A DNA stretch of 64,000 bases from Saksenaea vasiformis B4078 (lineage: Eukaryota > Mucoromycota > Mucoromycetes > Mucorales > Saksenaeaceae). Below the pieces are notes generated by a model. The model worked only from the letters and a program-made list of their open reading frames with translations, made no database searches and was not told where the DNA came from. The stretch is from positions 57,880 through 121,879 of the forward strand of contig JNDT01001355.1 of NCBI GenBank assembly GCA_000697055.1, given 5' to 3'. Of this stretch, positions 22,073-33,079 are shown one piece after another. A program made the position numbers and the translations under genes. Numbering within the stretch: position 1 is the stretch's first letter; each line of letters begins with the position of its first letter.

Positions 22073-24602
22073 GGTGTCTATGTGTAAAATGCTTGGTGTA
22101 TGTTTTGCTCTGCATTTTTGCTCCCGCGTTTTTTTTATTTCATTTGATGCGCGGACCACAAACTTAAGATCAATCTCAGTGACTGTTGATTGCAAGGTGT
22201 CAGAATGACAGGGCAATTGCCGTTCTCTGACAAGCTTTTTTAATTTCCGACGCTGTACGCTTCGAATTTCATGCAATTTTCGCGTGTTCTAGTGCAGGCT
22301 ATGCTATTGCTTCCTGAAAAGTACTTCTAGTTTTAGGTGGTGTATTTCATGTAAAAAAAATGTTATCCTAATTATTGAGATGTTCTCCTGCGTTTTCCCA
22401 AATTCCACAGTGGAGATTGTGGGCAGCAGAGTGTGAGAGTTCTGTTAAGCAGTTTCACCTGATAGGAAGGATATCTGGTTGATCTTATGAAATTCTGATT
22501 TATGAGAAGTCTACATTGTGACTTCTGTGTGGAAAAGATGCTTAAATCAAGATGGAAATAAGATCGAGCGTTGCCATGTGATTCTCCTCGCGGTTGGAAG
22601 GAACTGCTTTCTATCAATCTCAGCAGATCCAGTAAGTAAAGATGCGGAAGATACCATTTTTATGATGTAAATAAGCAGCACTGTTAGTGAAACGGTTACA
22701 ATTGTAAAATCAAGAGCAATGAGAGCTTATCGACAACTCCTCATCTAGCTTTACGACGCCCTTTCAACTTCGCGACAACTTCTATAAGCTGTGAAAATAC
22801 CTGATCGATGAGCAGATCAGACGGTTTTCTACCAAAGTCAGGACCTATTCTATACAATGACAGTGTAGAATGAGCGCTGAATTGGAAGAGATACAGCATT
22901 CAATTTGTCCTCAGCCTTCAAACTTTATTCCATCATGAAACTCAGCACTATGCCGACTCATACTAACCGAAGATCTGAATTTTGAATGTATGTTGGCGTC
23001 AATTGAATACCATTTCACGTTCAAGTCGAAATAAACTTTGCTCTGGAAAGTGATGCGCCATTGAGTTGTAGTTGGTTTGCCGTCAGTCCAAGGAATTGTT
23101 CACACGTGCATGAACTGAGTGTTGTACAGTCGTAGTTCATTGCTCCAGTGATGGTTTCTCGGTATTCCACCGGATGGCGTAAAATTAGCTCGAGATGAGA
23201 AGCGATTACGCTTAGGATTGTCCGTATTTAAGGAAACGCATGGGCCATTTTATTTCTTCGGCTCCGCTTTCCGAAAACGCAACCCCGGTGCGGATATCAA
23301 TTTAGACAGATACAGGGTTACTCATGTCTTTATCCTAGCTGACGCCTGTGCGGATCCGTCCCGCCTGTGGTGTAGCCTCTTGTTTGCCATCAGCCAAGTA
23401 AACACTGTTGCAGGCGGTGTCATGCAACTTCAACGATGGGATCTCGCCAGATGTCGTACCGTTTCAGATGCTCTGCAACGCGTTACAGCCAAAATGATGC
23501 TTGTGCCAGTATAATATCTCTTGCCTCACACCGCGTCAGACATGGGGAATTTGCCATTGTTGGACGACTATCTCCTTCACGGTTAAGTAAATTGACATCA
23601 AAGTATTTCTATTTACGAACAACGAATGAACTTTTATGCTGGTCAAATGAATTTTACATCCGTATGGGACCAAGTTGATATAAGTGGAGGATTACTTTGT
23701 TGCCAATTCATTAACTAATGACCGCATATTTAATTCCTTCCTTAGCATAGACCTGGTCTTCATGGATGCAAGATTTATATAGGGTAGCGTAAAAATTCAT
23801 TCAATAAAGTGTATGCAGGATGCATTAATTTTTTTTATATATATTAAGTAACTGGTTCAGAATTTTCTTCACAGGAAACAGAGTCTTTATTTCGTCACGA
23901 TGGTAGCTTCCGGTTGACTAAATTCAAACAAGTTTCATAACAACTGCAAAGCAGCATGGTGGTTTGTACCCACTAATGCGAAAGTAAGTTGAATGGGAAC
24001 AATTGGTCGGCTACATGTGTCGCTCAAGCAACACGGGTGTTTACGAACCATCCATTTTCGTAAAACACATAGTATCCCCTTCATTATCATCACTATACCA
24101 TGTGGCACACACTGCATCCGGGCTGTCCGTGTGCTTTCTGGAGCCCCAAGCGTAAACGGATGTAGTAACATATGCTTTCAGGACATTGTTTGTTATTCAC
24201 GGATTTGTTGTCAAGTGTTTCTGTATCTCTTCTTTATGTCGATGTAAGCATTCGGGAATGACAGATCTAGGTCTTTCATGCAGAAAAGTTCGCGGCTGGC
24301 AGTTGCATTCACTTGAATTACGTGACGAAAAGGCGTTTTCCGGATGTAGAAATCGCACGGATTAGAAAGTCAATTTCCAAATACTTCTTAATAGTCTACG
24401 AGAAAGAAAGGAGGAGGTACATACCATTGTGCGAACAAATACATGTTGTCAGTCGACTGCATTCGTAGATAAAGAAGAATGGACGATGTTTGTTATGACT
24501 TATTATATAAAGAGAATTTCACTGAACTATTAAAACGGAAAAAGGAGAGCCAAAAGACTTAACTTTTTCTTTCTTTCCCCCATTTCATTTTACAACATCC
24601 AC
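22073..24602. other. Intergenic, 2.5 kb, with a degenerate dispersed repeat
   Basis: Carries a copy of the dispersed repeat described separately (about 22950-23760). No supportable gene. Confidence 0.4.
22950..23760. repeat. Degenerate dispersed repeat, copy 1
   Basis: Segments here recur elsewhere in the window. The stretch at about 23698-23750 (GCCAATTCATTAACTAATG, then ACCGCATAT and CTTCCTTAG) recurs near 30713-30765 with a few changes. The stretch at about 23555-23610 (GACTATC, then TAAATTGACATCAAA) recurs near 57488-57530. The stretch near 22992-23050 (TTGGCGTCA to CTCTGGAA) recurs near 57124-57190. This suggests copies of an old mobile element or decayed multicopy gene. The element type is unknown and the borders are approximate. 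Confidence 0.4.
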
Positions 24603-25358
24603 ATGTTTTATATCAAAAAATTCTCCTCAGCTTCCACAAAACCCAAGTACCGTACGCATATTTCTTTCAAGAAGTCCATGCTAACGATCGTTCATGCGCT
24701 GATTCCTCGTCGTCTAGTAAACAAGCGATCACAGCGTCATATGTATGATTCAATGACTACACCATCCACATTAACATTGTCGACTACATTAAACCCAATG
24801 ACAGCGTCCTCACCTTCGATCGCCTCTACCATAGCGCATGACAGTCTCAAGACATGGAAGACGTCCTCGGACATTGCGCCCGTCTCATCATTATCCACTT
24901 CACTGACATCTTCTGTCACATCGTTACCTTTGACACCTTCTTGCGCCTCCAATGAGACGCCACTGTCATATCAAGACCCCTTACCACCTAGTGAAAGTCC
25001 CATTCCCGCAGCCTCTTCAAGCTCGTCAGTCAAAACTCCTATCGGAACTGACACGTCGCCCGCATGTCCATCCTCGACTTGGGTTCTGAACCGTATCGAT
25101 CCCAATTTGTGTATCGTTTGGTTACAACATTCACGGTCCATGAACAATTACTATGACAACTGGCAACCACGATCAGCAATACGAAAACCGCGCAAGGAAA
25201 ATAACGATAAAAAGGAGTTAAATTATCACCCAGACGTTGCGCGACTTGCTACCATGACGCTCCTTCATGTGAAGACGCACGGAGCCCTTACGGAGAAATT
25301 GCAGGATTTGGTCCCAAGACTGGAATATGTCAGTCAACGCTATCTACTGACGATCTAA
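24603..25358 (+). CDS. Unnamed family member C (251 aa, intronless)
   Basis: Single exon of 251 codons with the same plan as the gene at 18863: a basic N-terminal part containing FKKSMLTIVHALIPRRLVNK (residues about 23-42); a Ser/Thr/Pro-rich centre; and a C-terminal module, WVLNRIDPNLCIVWLQHS, YYDNWQPRSAIRKP, DVARLATMTLLHVKTHGAL, EKLQDLVPRLEYV. Its N-terminal motif is closest to the gene at 15573, and its C-terminal module is closest to the gene at 18863, so it links the three. A pyrimidine-rich leader precedes the ATG. No known domain, signal peptide or membrane segment; function unknown. Confidence 0.8.
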   Translation: MFYIKKFSSASTKPKYRTHISFKKSMLTIVHALIPRRLVNKRSQRHMYDSMTTPSTLTLSTTLNPMTASSPSIASTIAHDSLKTWKTSSDIAPVSSLSTSLTSSVTSLPLTPSCASNETPLSYQDPLPPSESPIPAASSSSSVKTPIGTDTSPACPSSTWVLNRIDPNLCIVWLQHSRSMNNYYDNWQPRSAIRKPRKENNDKKELNYHPDVARLATMTLLHVKTHGALTEKLQDLVPRLEYVSQRYLLTI

Positions 25359-25989
25359 ATCGGCCTGTCCTTTGCCATGTAAAAAAGAAATACTAACTAG
25401 CTGTGTATAATGTCCGTGTGAAAAAGAAAATCAATTATAAACTGCCGTGTATATTTGTTCTATTAAAAAAAATTCATTTCTGCAAGAAGCTGACCTTACG
25501 AATTTATTTCTTAAAATGTAACAAAATCATGCGCAAAAAGGGTTCATCATGTGCGTGCAAGTGTGATTTTGTAAAAGGAGACTGTTCATTGATGAGTGGT
25601 TTACCGAGGGTTTGTCCCTTTCTTTCTATGAACAGACAAATGCTCCTGAAAAATGACGCAACCTAGACTAAAAAAAAAAAAAAAAAGGACAACGTGCTAA
25701 CGACGTCAGGTACGGAGAAGAAACCTGATTTTCTCTGTATCCAGGGTCTTTACAAAGAGCCACTGTGTAACTTTTGGAGAACCTGGACGTCCTTCCGATG
25801 CATACATTGTGACTATTGAGAAAAGAGAGAATGAGTCTGCTATTTGTTGTAAAAGCGTTGTTAGCCAGTGAGGAGATCACGACCCATGAGGGTGAAGCTG
25901 ATTTGCTCTGTGGATTTGTACCACCACCTCACAGCATTTTGTTTAAATCCCAGCGACAATACCTCTACCCCTTTCTCCTGACCTTAATA
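25359..25989. other. Intergenic
   Basis: A/T-rich, with an A run at 25668-25686. The frame of the downstream phosphatase is open back to about 25816 but the protein start is placed at 25990 because of the signal peptide. Confidence 0.4.
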
Positions 25990-27003
25990 ATGCGATCCCT
26001 TACGCTAGTCTGGACTGCGTTTTGCTTCGCGTTTGCATACACTCATGCTGAACCCGTCCGAATTGTTGCCATGGGCGACCTGCATGGCGACTTGAATAAT
26101 ACTTTGAACATTCTTCACTTTGCTGGTATTACGAATGCCGATGGCCACTGGAATGCCAAAAATACCATTTTTGTTCAAACGGTTGGGACTCTTCTCCTGG
26201 TTTGCTATTTTTTATTTTTCTGACTATGCATTAGGGTGATGTCCTGGACCGTGGACTTGACACAATTAAACTGTATGACTTAATGCAGCAGTTACGCGAG
26301 GAAGCGGCGGAGGCCGGAGGCAAGGTGATTCCTTTACTTGGCAACCATGAAATTATGAACCTCAAGGGTGACTGGCGTTACGTGAAGAAGGAAGAAATTG
26401 AGACATTTGGTGGTTTGGAAGCTCGTCGTGAGGCGTTTCAACCCGATGGTTTCATCGGAAGCTATCTCGTGCCGCTCAACATGACCACCAAGGTTGGTCG
26501 CACAGTGTTCTGTCACGGCGGCATCCATCCGAACTTTGCAAAGAACGGCGTTAACTGGATTAACGATCAAACACATCATGATCTGCTTGAATACATGGAG
26601 ACACAAGGTCGTTATGATCCTCATGGCATCTTTGGTGGTAAAGGACCAACTTGGTACCGCGGTTACGCCTTGGATGACGAAGAAGAAGTATGTCCGATCC
26701 TGGATAAAGCATTGCAATTGCTCGATGTAAGTTAAGACATGTCAAAAGAGAAAAGTTGTCTCAAGCGTTTCTTTCTAGGCGGATCGTATGGTACTCGGCC
26801 ACACTGTCCAAAGAGATGGAAACATCCATACCCGTTGCAATGGAAAAGTTGTGCTGATAGATATTGGTATTTCACATGTCTATGGTGGCCATCGGGGAGC
26901 GTTGGAAATTGTTGGTGATCAGATCACAGCCATCTATCCTCAAGGTCGAAAACCATTAAACCCTACAAAGAATGCATCTCGGCTCTTACACCAGGAATTC
27001 TAA
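25990..27003 (+). CDS. Secretory-pathway calcineurin-like metallophosphoesterase (Shewanella-like phosphatase type)
   Basis: Three exons (25990-26181, 26235-26726, 26779-27003) give 302 aa. The N-terminus LTLVWTAFCFAFAYTHA is a signal peptide, so the enzyme is secreted or lumenal. Catalytic motifs of the PPP-like metallophosphoesterase fold are complete: VAMGDLHGD, GDVLDRG (first metal site, restored by splicing), LLGNHEIM, FCHGGIHP and LGHTVQ. The spacing and the GHT motif fit the Shewanella-like (SLP) group found in bacteria, plants and fungi more than PP1/PP2A. In-frame upstream codons were rejected because the signal peptide begins at this ATG. The substrate is unknown. Confidence 0.85.
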
Positions 27004-27349
27004 ATGCGAATAAACAACCATGCCTCCTTGTGATATAACTACCTATAGCGGATAATAAAAAACGGTAGACCACTTTATGTCAGTGTTCCCGTGATGTGGC
27101 TATAGCAACAGGTGAAGTGCTGGAATGCTGATGGTAACGCATGCCGATGTCGGGAGAGATCGACGTGCATAAGTGCATAAATTACTGCGCTGCTCGGCAC
27201 TAATGATACGATGACACATAGCATACGTAGCATGAACACCAGATTCGGTAAGCCACGTCCATTCCACGAGCACAGGGGCATAAAAAAATTATATGGGTAA
27301 ACGCCCCTTTGTATTGGAAAAGGTACACTTGTTCCAAGGAATGAGCTGT
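27004..27349. other. Short intergenic between convergent genes
   Basis: About 350 bp between the phosphatase stop and the gephyrin-type stop. An AATAAA lies at about 27009 and AATAAAA at about 27053, likely serving the phosphatase transcript. Confidence 0.4.
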
Positions 27350-29662
27350 CTATAAACTAACCATCGGATTGATTGGACCAATCAAGATACATTCAACCAT
27401 GTCTCCTTTCTTAAATTCTGTCAACTGGTCTGTCTTAGGCGGTAGTTGCAGCAATCCATTCGCAGTTTGCACACTCAGGAGACGACTACTTTGCTGCTTG
27501 CCTGTGGATTCAGCAACGAGTCCACTGTTTCCCACAGATACACGCACACGATGAAATTCTGGGCGGCTGTCAAGACGAATGGCATGCGCCAGCTAAGGCA
27601 GAAAGCGGAGAGAGCCGTCAGTGGCATATCTTTTCCCTCTCGGGACCTTAACATACCTGTACTTTAATCACCGTATTCTGTGGTTGAGGGTGGCCTGCTA
27701 GTTTTCGAAGAGCGGACACAACGAACAGATAGAAAGTTACCATGGCGGACACCGGATTACCAGGTAACGCAAAGATATACTTGGTCTCACCCTTGTACGG
27801 TACAGTGGCGAACGTGGTGGGTTTGCTACGAAAAAATAAATAAATAAATAGATAAATGAATGAACTTGTCTCCCCAATTGCACAATCATTGTACCCTGGT
27901 TTCATAAAAACTCGTCCAAAATGAATGGTCGCGCCGAGCTTTTGCTCTAAGATGGGCTTGATATAATCCGCTTCTCCCATAGATACGCCACCAGTTGAAA
28001 TCAATACATCTGCTTTATCCAACGCATCACGAAGATGCTGTTCTAATTCGCCCACGGTATCTTTAGCAATACCGAGATCTACTGCCTCAAATCCGGCTGA
28101 TTTGATAGCTGCAAGGAGTGTGATTCGGTTGGTGTCTCTGATCTCTCCTGGTTTTAGGGCGCTTGTGCTAAAATGATCAAGCACTTCGTTTCCAGAAGAT
28201 AGGACACCCACGCGCGGTTTACGATAGACTTGGACTCGTTTAATCCCGACAGAAGCCAATACACCGAGCTCGCCACCAACATTGGATATCACTTGGCCTT
28301 TACGACCAACCACCTCGCCTATGGCACAATCGCTACCAATTTCACGAATAAATTGATTTGGTTGAGCTCGCTCTAAAATTTCGACTTCAAGCTCCTGGGA
28401 ACCGTCGTCTGAGCTCTTAACCAGTTTCGTATCTTCTACCATCACAACGCCATTAGCGCCATCAGGAACCATACCACCCGTTGCTACGCGAGCAATTTGG
28501 CCACGTAAAAGTGGCCTCTCTTCGGAACTGGGTGCAGCAAGTGATACAGATCCTACAGGATAGATGCCTGGGCCGTCCTCAGCTAGATAGCAGCCATATA
28601 AGGAGATATTCAGGATGGATACCGTTTGTATTTACCATGAACAGCATAGCCGTCGACAACGGAAGCTCGATAGCCAGGAACAGGCTCCACGGCCTTGACA
28701 TCGTTTGCCAAAATGCTTCCGATTAGATTTTGACACAGAGGCGCTTCGAGTACTCCCAGAAGCTGGGTATGATCGAAGATAATCTTTTGCGCTTCCTTGA
28801 CAGGAATCAAAGGATAGGGTGATTGACGGAATCGGCCTGACACTTTCGAAGGATTCAGCAGGTTAGAACCCTTAAAATGCTCCCTCTTTACCTGGTGTCC
28901 CAAGTTCCTTTGAATGACCCTTGTGTTCACCATGCCCATGCGTGTGTGCATGGACGCATTGATGTCCTGCGTGATGAACCTGAATTTTTGCATGTGTTTT
29001 GGCAACGGAGCGTCCACATAAAAGATCCAATCCGTGGGGAAGGACGTCGACGACAGCTGCCAAGTTCTCCTTGCACGCTTTTGGGCTTCCTGGGAGCGTA
29101 ATAATAAGTGTTTTGTTGCGAATACCGGTCACTGGACGCGACAGGGCTGCATAAGGGGTGATGGCCACAGACTTTGACAGCAAAAGGTGCGTGACGCCTG
29201 GAGTTTGGCGCGTAAGAAGCGAATTTATCGCCTAAAGTCCCGTTAAGTCAAGACACTTATTTTGCATAGAACATTACCTCAGGTGTCGTGTCGCGTTCTG
29301 CAAAACCTGTACCGCCTGTCAGCACAATGAGGTCAAGTCGTAGTACATCGCTCCAGTATTTAACAGTGGTCGTAATGGCTTCTGCTTCGTCAGGGACAAT
29401 GCCGCTTTGTTCGACTACGTAATGCTGTGCTTCCGTCAGAATTTCTTTCACAATGGGACCACTTTGGTCCGCGCTGACATCGGCAGCTGATGTATCGCTA
29501 ACTTTTATGCACGCAGTATTAGTTTAACAGTCGCAACGACAAATACTCGCTATCTGTCACCTGTCAGTACACCGGTCTTGTACTGGATGCCTAGAAACGA
29601 TGGCATAGCCGTAAGTTACCGTCCTTCTTGTAAGCATCGCCAGCGCACTTACGAGAAGTCAT
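27350..29662 (-). CDS. Gephyrin-type molybdenum cofactor protein: MogA-like and MoeA-like domains fused
   Basis: Final steps of molybdenum cofactor synthesis: the G (MogA-like) domain adenylates molybdopterin and the E (MoeA-like) domain inserts molybdate; cytosolic. Eight exons (29662-29653, 29590-29561, 29501-29278, 29231-28892, 28842-28636, 28582-27895, 27825-27657, 27592-27350) give 636 aa. The tiny first two exons restore YKTGVLTVSDTSAADVSADQ. The G domain continues with SGPIVKEIL, LDLIVLTGGTGFAERDTTPE and LIITLPGSPKACKENL. A linker very rich in His follows. The E domain has SILANDVKAVEPVPGYRASV then DGYAV, RVATGGMVPDGANGVVMVED, VGVLSSGNEVLD, DVLISTGGVSMGEADYIKP and YIFALPGNPVSAMVTF. The order G then E is that of animal gephyrin and opposite to plant Cnx1. 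All signature motifs are intact. An earlier in-frame stop rules out a start within exon 3. Confidence 0.92.
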
Positions 29663-31180
29663 TGTGGTTGTTGGTTATGTGTGGTTCGCAAGGGCTACGC
29701 AGTTTATTCCCCACGCCATTTAAGGTCGGAAATTCAATCATCAGGCTTTGCTTAATGAATCAGCATGACTCGATTAAGGATGGAAACGTCAGAAAACTAC
29801 CATTCGAATTGCGACATCTAGTGAACGTATCAAGATGTCGCGACAATAAGAAGTGATGATGAGAGCCTAGGCTTGTTTCAAGATAAAGGAGGTGCTCTAC
29901 TACCCATCGAATATTACGTACGGCGCGTCAACGTCATTCTTTAAATTATGCTTCTTGAACACAGATCATTGGTTTACTGTACTCTGAAGATACATTTGCA
30001 TCATCTAAGCATCGCTTTGCGTCAACCAATCTTGCGCTGAGGAGCAGCAAACTGCTCGGCGTTAGCTCCAATAGACTGTATATCGTATGTACTTCGTTTT
30101 GCATTCTGTATTCTTGAATCGCGCGTGAGGAAGTAGATCTTTTATGCACCAACCGAAAGAGCATTTCGTTGCTATATTATTGGTTCACTGTTCCAATCTG
30201 TTGACTCCACTTTCCAGTTGCAACATTTGTTTTACATAGCGAGCTGTGGTGGGCCTTCCTTTTCTTTTCTTCGCTCTGTTTCCTTTTAACGTCCGCAGTA
30301 TGCAATTTCATGAACTATAGGCCCAGGATTACTCATGTCCTTTTGTCTGTTGCTTAGCATGCTAGACCTCTGCTCCAATTAGTCGTGGCTGCGATAGTGC
30401 TTTCGCCTATCATTACACTATGTACAAGTGGTCACTCATTCAGCATCGTTCATTTTTTGCAATAGAACGGCCGACATAGTATAGCTTGAAGTCCTCTACA
30501 GCACATATTGGCGGTGACCTGTGTCGCTCTCCACACAGATCCCGCCGAATATGGTGCGGTTCCGGTTAGCGCCATCAGCGATATCACCGTTTGTGTAAAT
30601 GGCCATCAAGCGTTGTTCTATTTACTGAACATGGACACATTTTCATGTTACTCTAGATGAATATTATGTCCGTCGCAGGACACCCAGGTTGATGCACGTA
30701 AGGTATTATTTGTTGCTAATTCATTAACTGATAACCGCATATTGCACTACTTCCTTAGTATAAACCCGCCATTCGTTGTATTGCTTTTTCCCTCGCCATA
30801 ATCATCTGTTTATATCTAAAGGTCACAAGATAATTCAACCACTGGTTTGCCACCCAGCACTTTGAAACACCAAAATCCTAGTATTATTTGCATGACCAGG
30901 CGTTCGGAAGTTTAACTGGCGGTGATTGAAGGTGACCTATGGCCCTCTCACCCCGTCGACTTTTTGACATGCCAAAAATCCCATAAACAACCGAAGTTAC
31001 AATAGTAAAAGTAGAATCGGCTTTTTTTTTTTCTGAAGAGAGCATAGTGAACATCCGTATGTAACGATAAGCGTGAAAGAGAGACTACTTGGTATTTGTG
31101 GTGTCAAGTAATACACTACATGGTTTATGTACTTGTTTTTAAAAGTGCTGTTATAGGTACAAAGAAAAACGCCGCTGCCT
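29663..31180. other. Intergenic with a degenerate repeat copy
   Basis: About 1.5 kb. Holds the second dispersed repeat copy (about 30300-30770). The promoter of the gephyrin-type gene must lie at its left end. No supportable gene. Confidence 0.4.
30300..30770. repeat. Degenerate dispersed repeat, copy 2
   Basis: Similar to parts of 22950-23760: the motif GCTAATTCATTAACTGATA, then ACCGCATAT and CTTCCTTAG near 30714-30762, and GGATTACTCATGTC near 30328. A segment near 30535-30625 (CAGATCCC, TGTAAATGGCCATC, CGTTGTT) also resembles 61310-61412. Borders are approximate. Confidence 0.35.
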
Positions 31181-31559
31181 TTATTCTAGAAACAAAATGT
31201 GGGTAAAGTTTATTCAGCGACAAGAAGAGCACTTACCCGCAGTATTGGAAGAACCGTACACGACGCGGGAAGGTTCGTCGCTTGCTACGGGCTGGTAAAC
31301 CAATCCACCACGTTCAATGTCCTCAATGTTGTCGTTGTACTTGTGGACGATATAGAATGCGTGCACAATACCGGGAACTAAGAACGACATGTTAGAACAA
31401 CACCGTGCCAAGAGTCATGGCCACTTACTTGCACCAAGCGCCCACAAGCAAATGTTGATCAAGAAGTCAATGCCACAACCACATTTCAAGAGAACTGCTA
31501 AAGGAGGAAGAAAAAAGGCGACCACAAACAAGGCAATATCTCTTCCTGAGTAGGTCATA
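31181..31559 (-). CDS. Pmp3/RCI2-type small hydrophobic plasma membrane protein, with an apparent one-base frame break
   Basis: Stress-linked small membrane proteolipid family. Exons 31559-31429, 31377-31237 and a 5-nt last exon (31185-31181) encode about 90 aa: MTYSGRDIALFVVAFFLPP, AVLLKCGCGIDFLINICLW, ALGAIPGIVHAFYIVHKYND, then a hydrophilic tail. The two membrane spans, the PP-x-AV motif, the conserved GCG region and IPG..HA.YIV are all diagnostic. Between PP and AV a run of four T (about 31499-31502) has one T too many, so the frame shifts. No canonical intron repairs it, although the sequence there also resembles a pyrimidine-rich acceptor. It may be a sequencing or assembly error, an unusual short intron, or a real lesion. 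The last splice joins to a codon GAA followed at once by TAA, which overlaps an AATAAA signal. Confidence 0.75.
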
Positions 31560-32270
31560 TCGTGGAAAGCGAAAAAGAAAAAAAGATGAAAAGAAAGTCG
31601 AAACGCTGGGCTGACTTTTTATTGATTGACACTGCTGTCGCATCCTCCATACACCCGTGTTGTGGGGACACCGAGTGTACAAAAGTGGTCATCGGAATAT
31701 GAATTTCATACCAGAACGGAGAAAAGACATCACTCTGATTGTATTCGAGCGAGATATGCCGAGTAGAGCGGCTAATGTTTAACATCGGAAGGACAACATC
31801 CGCTGCACGTTGTGATACCACAGAGAATTACATGAATTCCATGGCAAACGCTTTGCGACCTTTCGCTTTTAGAGATACGTAGGCGGTACAAGGCCCAGAT
31901 GTCGCACGAAAAGGTTGAACAATGTCACTGAAGCGTTTGGTCACTCACTCAACGCGATATGGAACGTAAACGGTGTAAGTACCTTATGAAACTAAGACTA
32001 TGACGTAGTTGAGATAGCACTGTACCAAGCAATGAACGATGACGTTCGCCCAGTTCATTCCAAAGTTGCTGGAAAACTCTCAGCTGATATATACAAGTAG
32101 TTCAGGTAAATTTGGCGAAATTTTTCCATTATCAGAGTTCTTTTCTTTAATACAATTCATTGAAATATCAAACGCAATAAAGCCATATATACTGCTTAAT
32201 AACAACAACATATGGTGCTATCTCATTTAACTCATTCTCATCATCTATCTTCTCACAGAGTTATTATTGG
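31560..32270. other. Intergenic upstream of Pmp3 gene and left of the tandem array
   Basis: Mixed-composition DNA with short frames on both strands, none supported. Confidence 0.4.
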
Positions 32271-33079
32271 TATTATTAAGCATAACACTGTCTGCAAGGA
32301 TCTACACTGCTAGAATCCGTAGTGCGGTTGCGCGCACTCCGTAAACTTCCCACACGTAGCGAGACGAGCAAAGCAAGGTGGTCGCAGCGGATTACACCAA
32401 TGCTGGCATACACCTAATGGTTGAACAAGTGTATAGCAAAGGTCCATAGATCAATGCAGCAGTGCGTCTATCCCTGTATAAAGAATAGAACTAAGGCAGA
32501 AAGAATGAGCATAATGCTAACATCGTTTTCGACAAGTGATTATTCCCCAATAACTTATCTTTTGACATGGCTATCACCCGTATTGCTAAGCATAGCACTG
32601 TCTGCAAGGATCTACACTGCTAGAATCCGTAGTGCGGTTGCGCGCACTCCGTAAACTTCCCACACGTAGCGAGACGAGCAAAGCAAGGTGGTCGCAGCGG
32701 ATTACACCAATGCTGGCATACACCTAATGGTTGAACAAGTGTATAGCAAAGGTCCATAGATCAATGCAGCAGTGCGTCTATCCCTGTATAAAGAATAGGA
32801 CTAAGGCAGAAAGAATGAGCATAATGCTAACATCGTTTTCGACAAGTGATTATTCCCCAATAACTTATCTTTTGACATGGCTATCACTCGAATTGCTAAG
32901 CATAGCACTGTTTGCAAGGATCTACACTGCTAGAATCCGTAGTGCGGTTGCGCGCACTCCGTAAACTTCCCACACGTAGCGAGACGAGCAAAGCAAGGTG
33001 GTCGCAGCGGATTACACCAATGCTGGCATACACCTAATGGTTGAACAAGTGTATAGCAAAGATCCATAGATCAATGCAG
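32271..33079. repeat. 310-bp direct tandem array, about 2.6 copies
   Basis: Copies begin at 32271, 32581 and 32891; the third is cut after 189 bp at 33079. The copies are nearly identical, with only scattered substitutions (for example near 32499/32809 and 32885-32912), so the duplication is recent. Each copy carries a small hairpin (AGTGCG...CGCACT, near 32320, 32630 and 32940) and a 77-codon open frame begins in the first two copies (32421 and 32731). The third copy ends just after ATGCAG, which are the first six bases of the coding region of the gene starting at 33074. Confidence 0.9.

Noticed and set aside
29257..29501. Start of the gephyrin-type protein within its third exon
   Set aside because: An in-frame TAA lies just upstream of that exon's coding part, and two small upstream exons restore the conserved N-terminal motif in phase.
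32421..32964. Repeated 77-codon frames inside the tandem array
   Set aside because: They simply recur with the 310-bp unit; no start context, conservation or domain supports translation.
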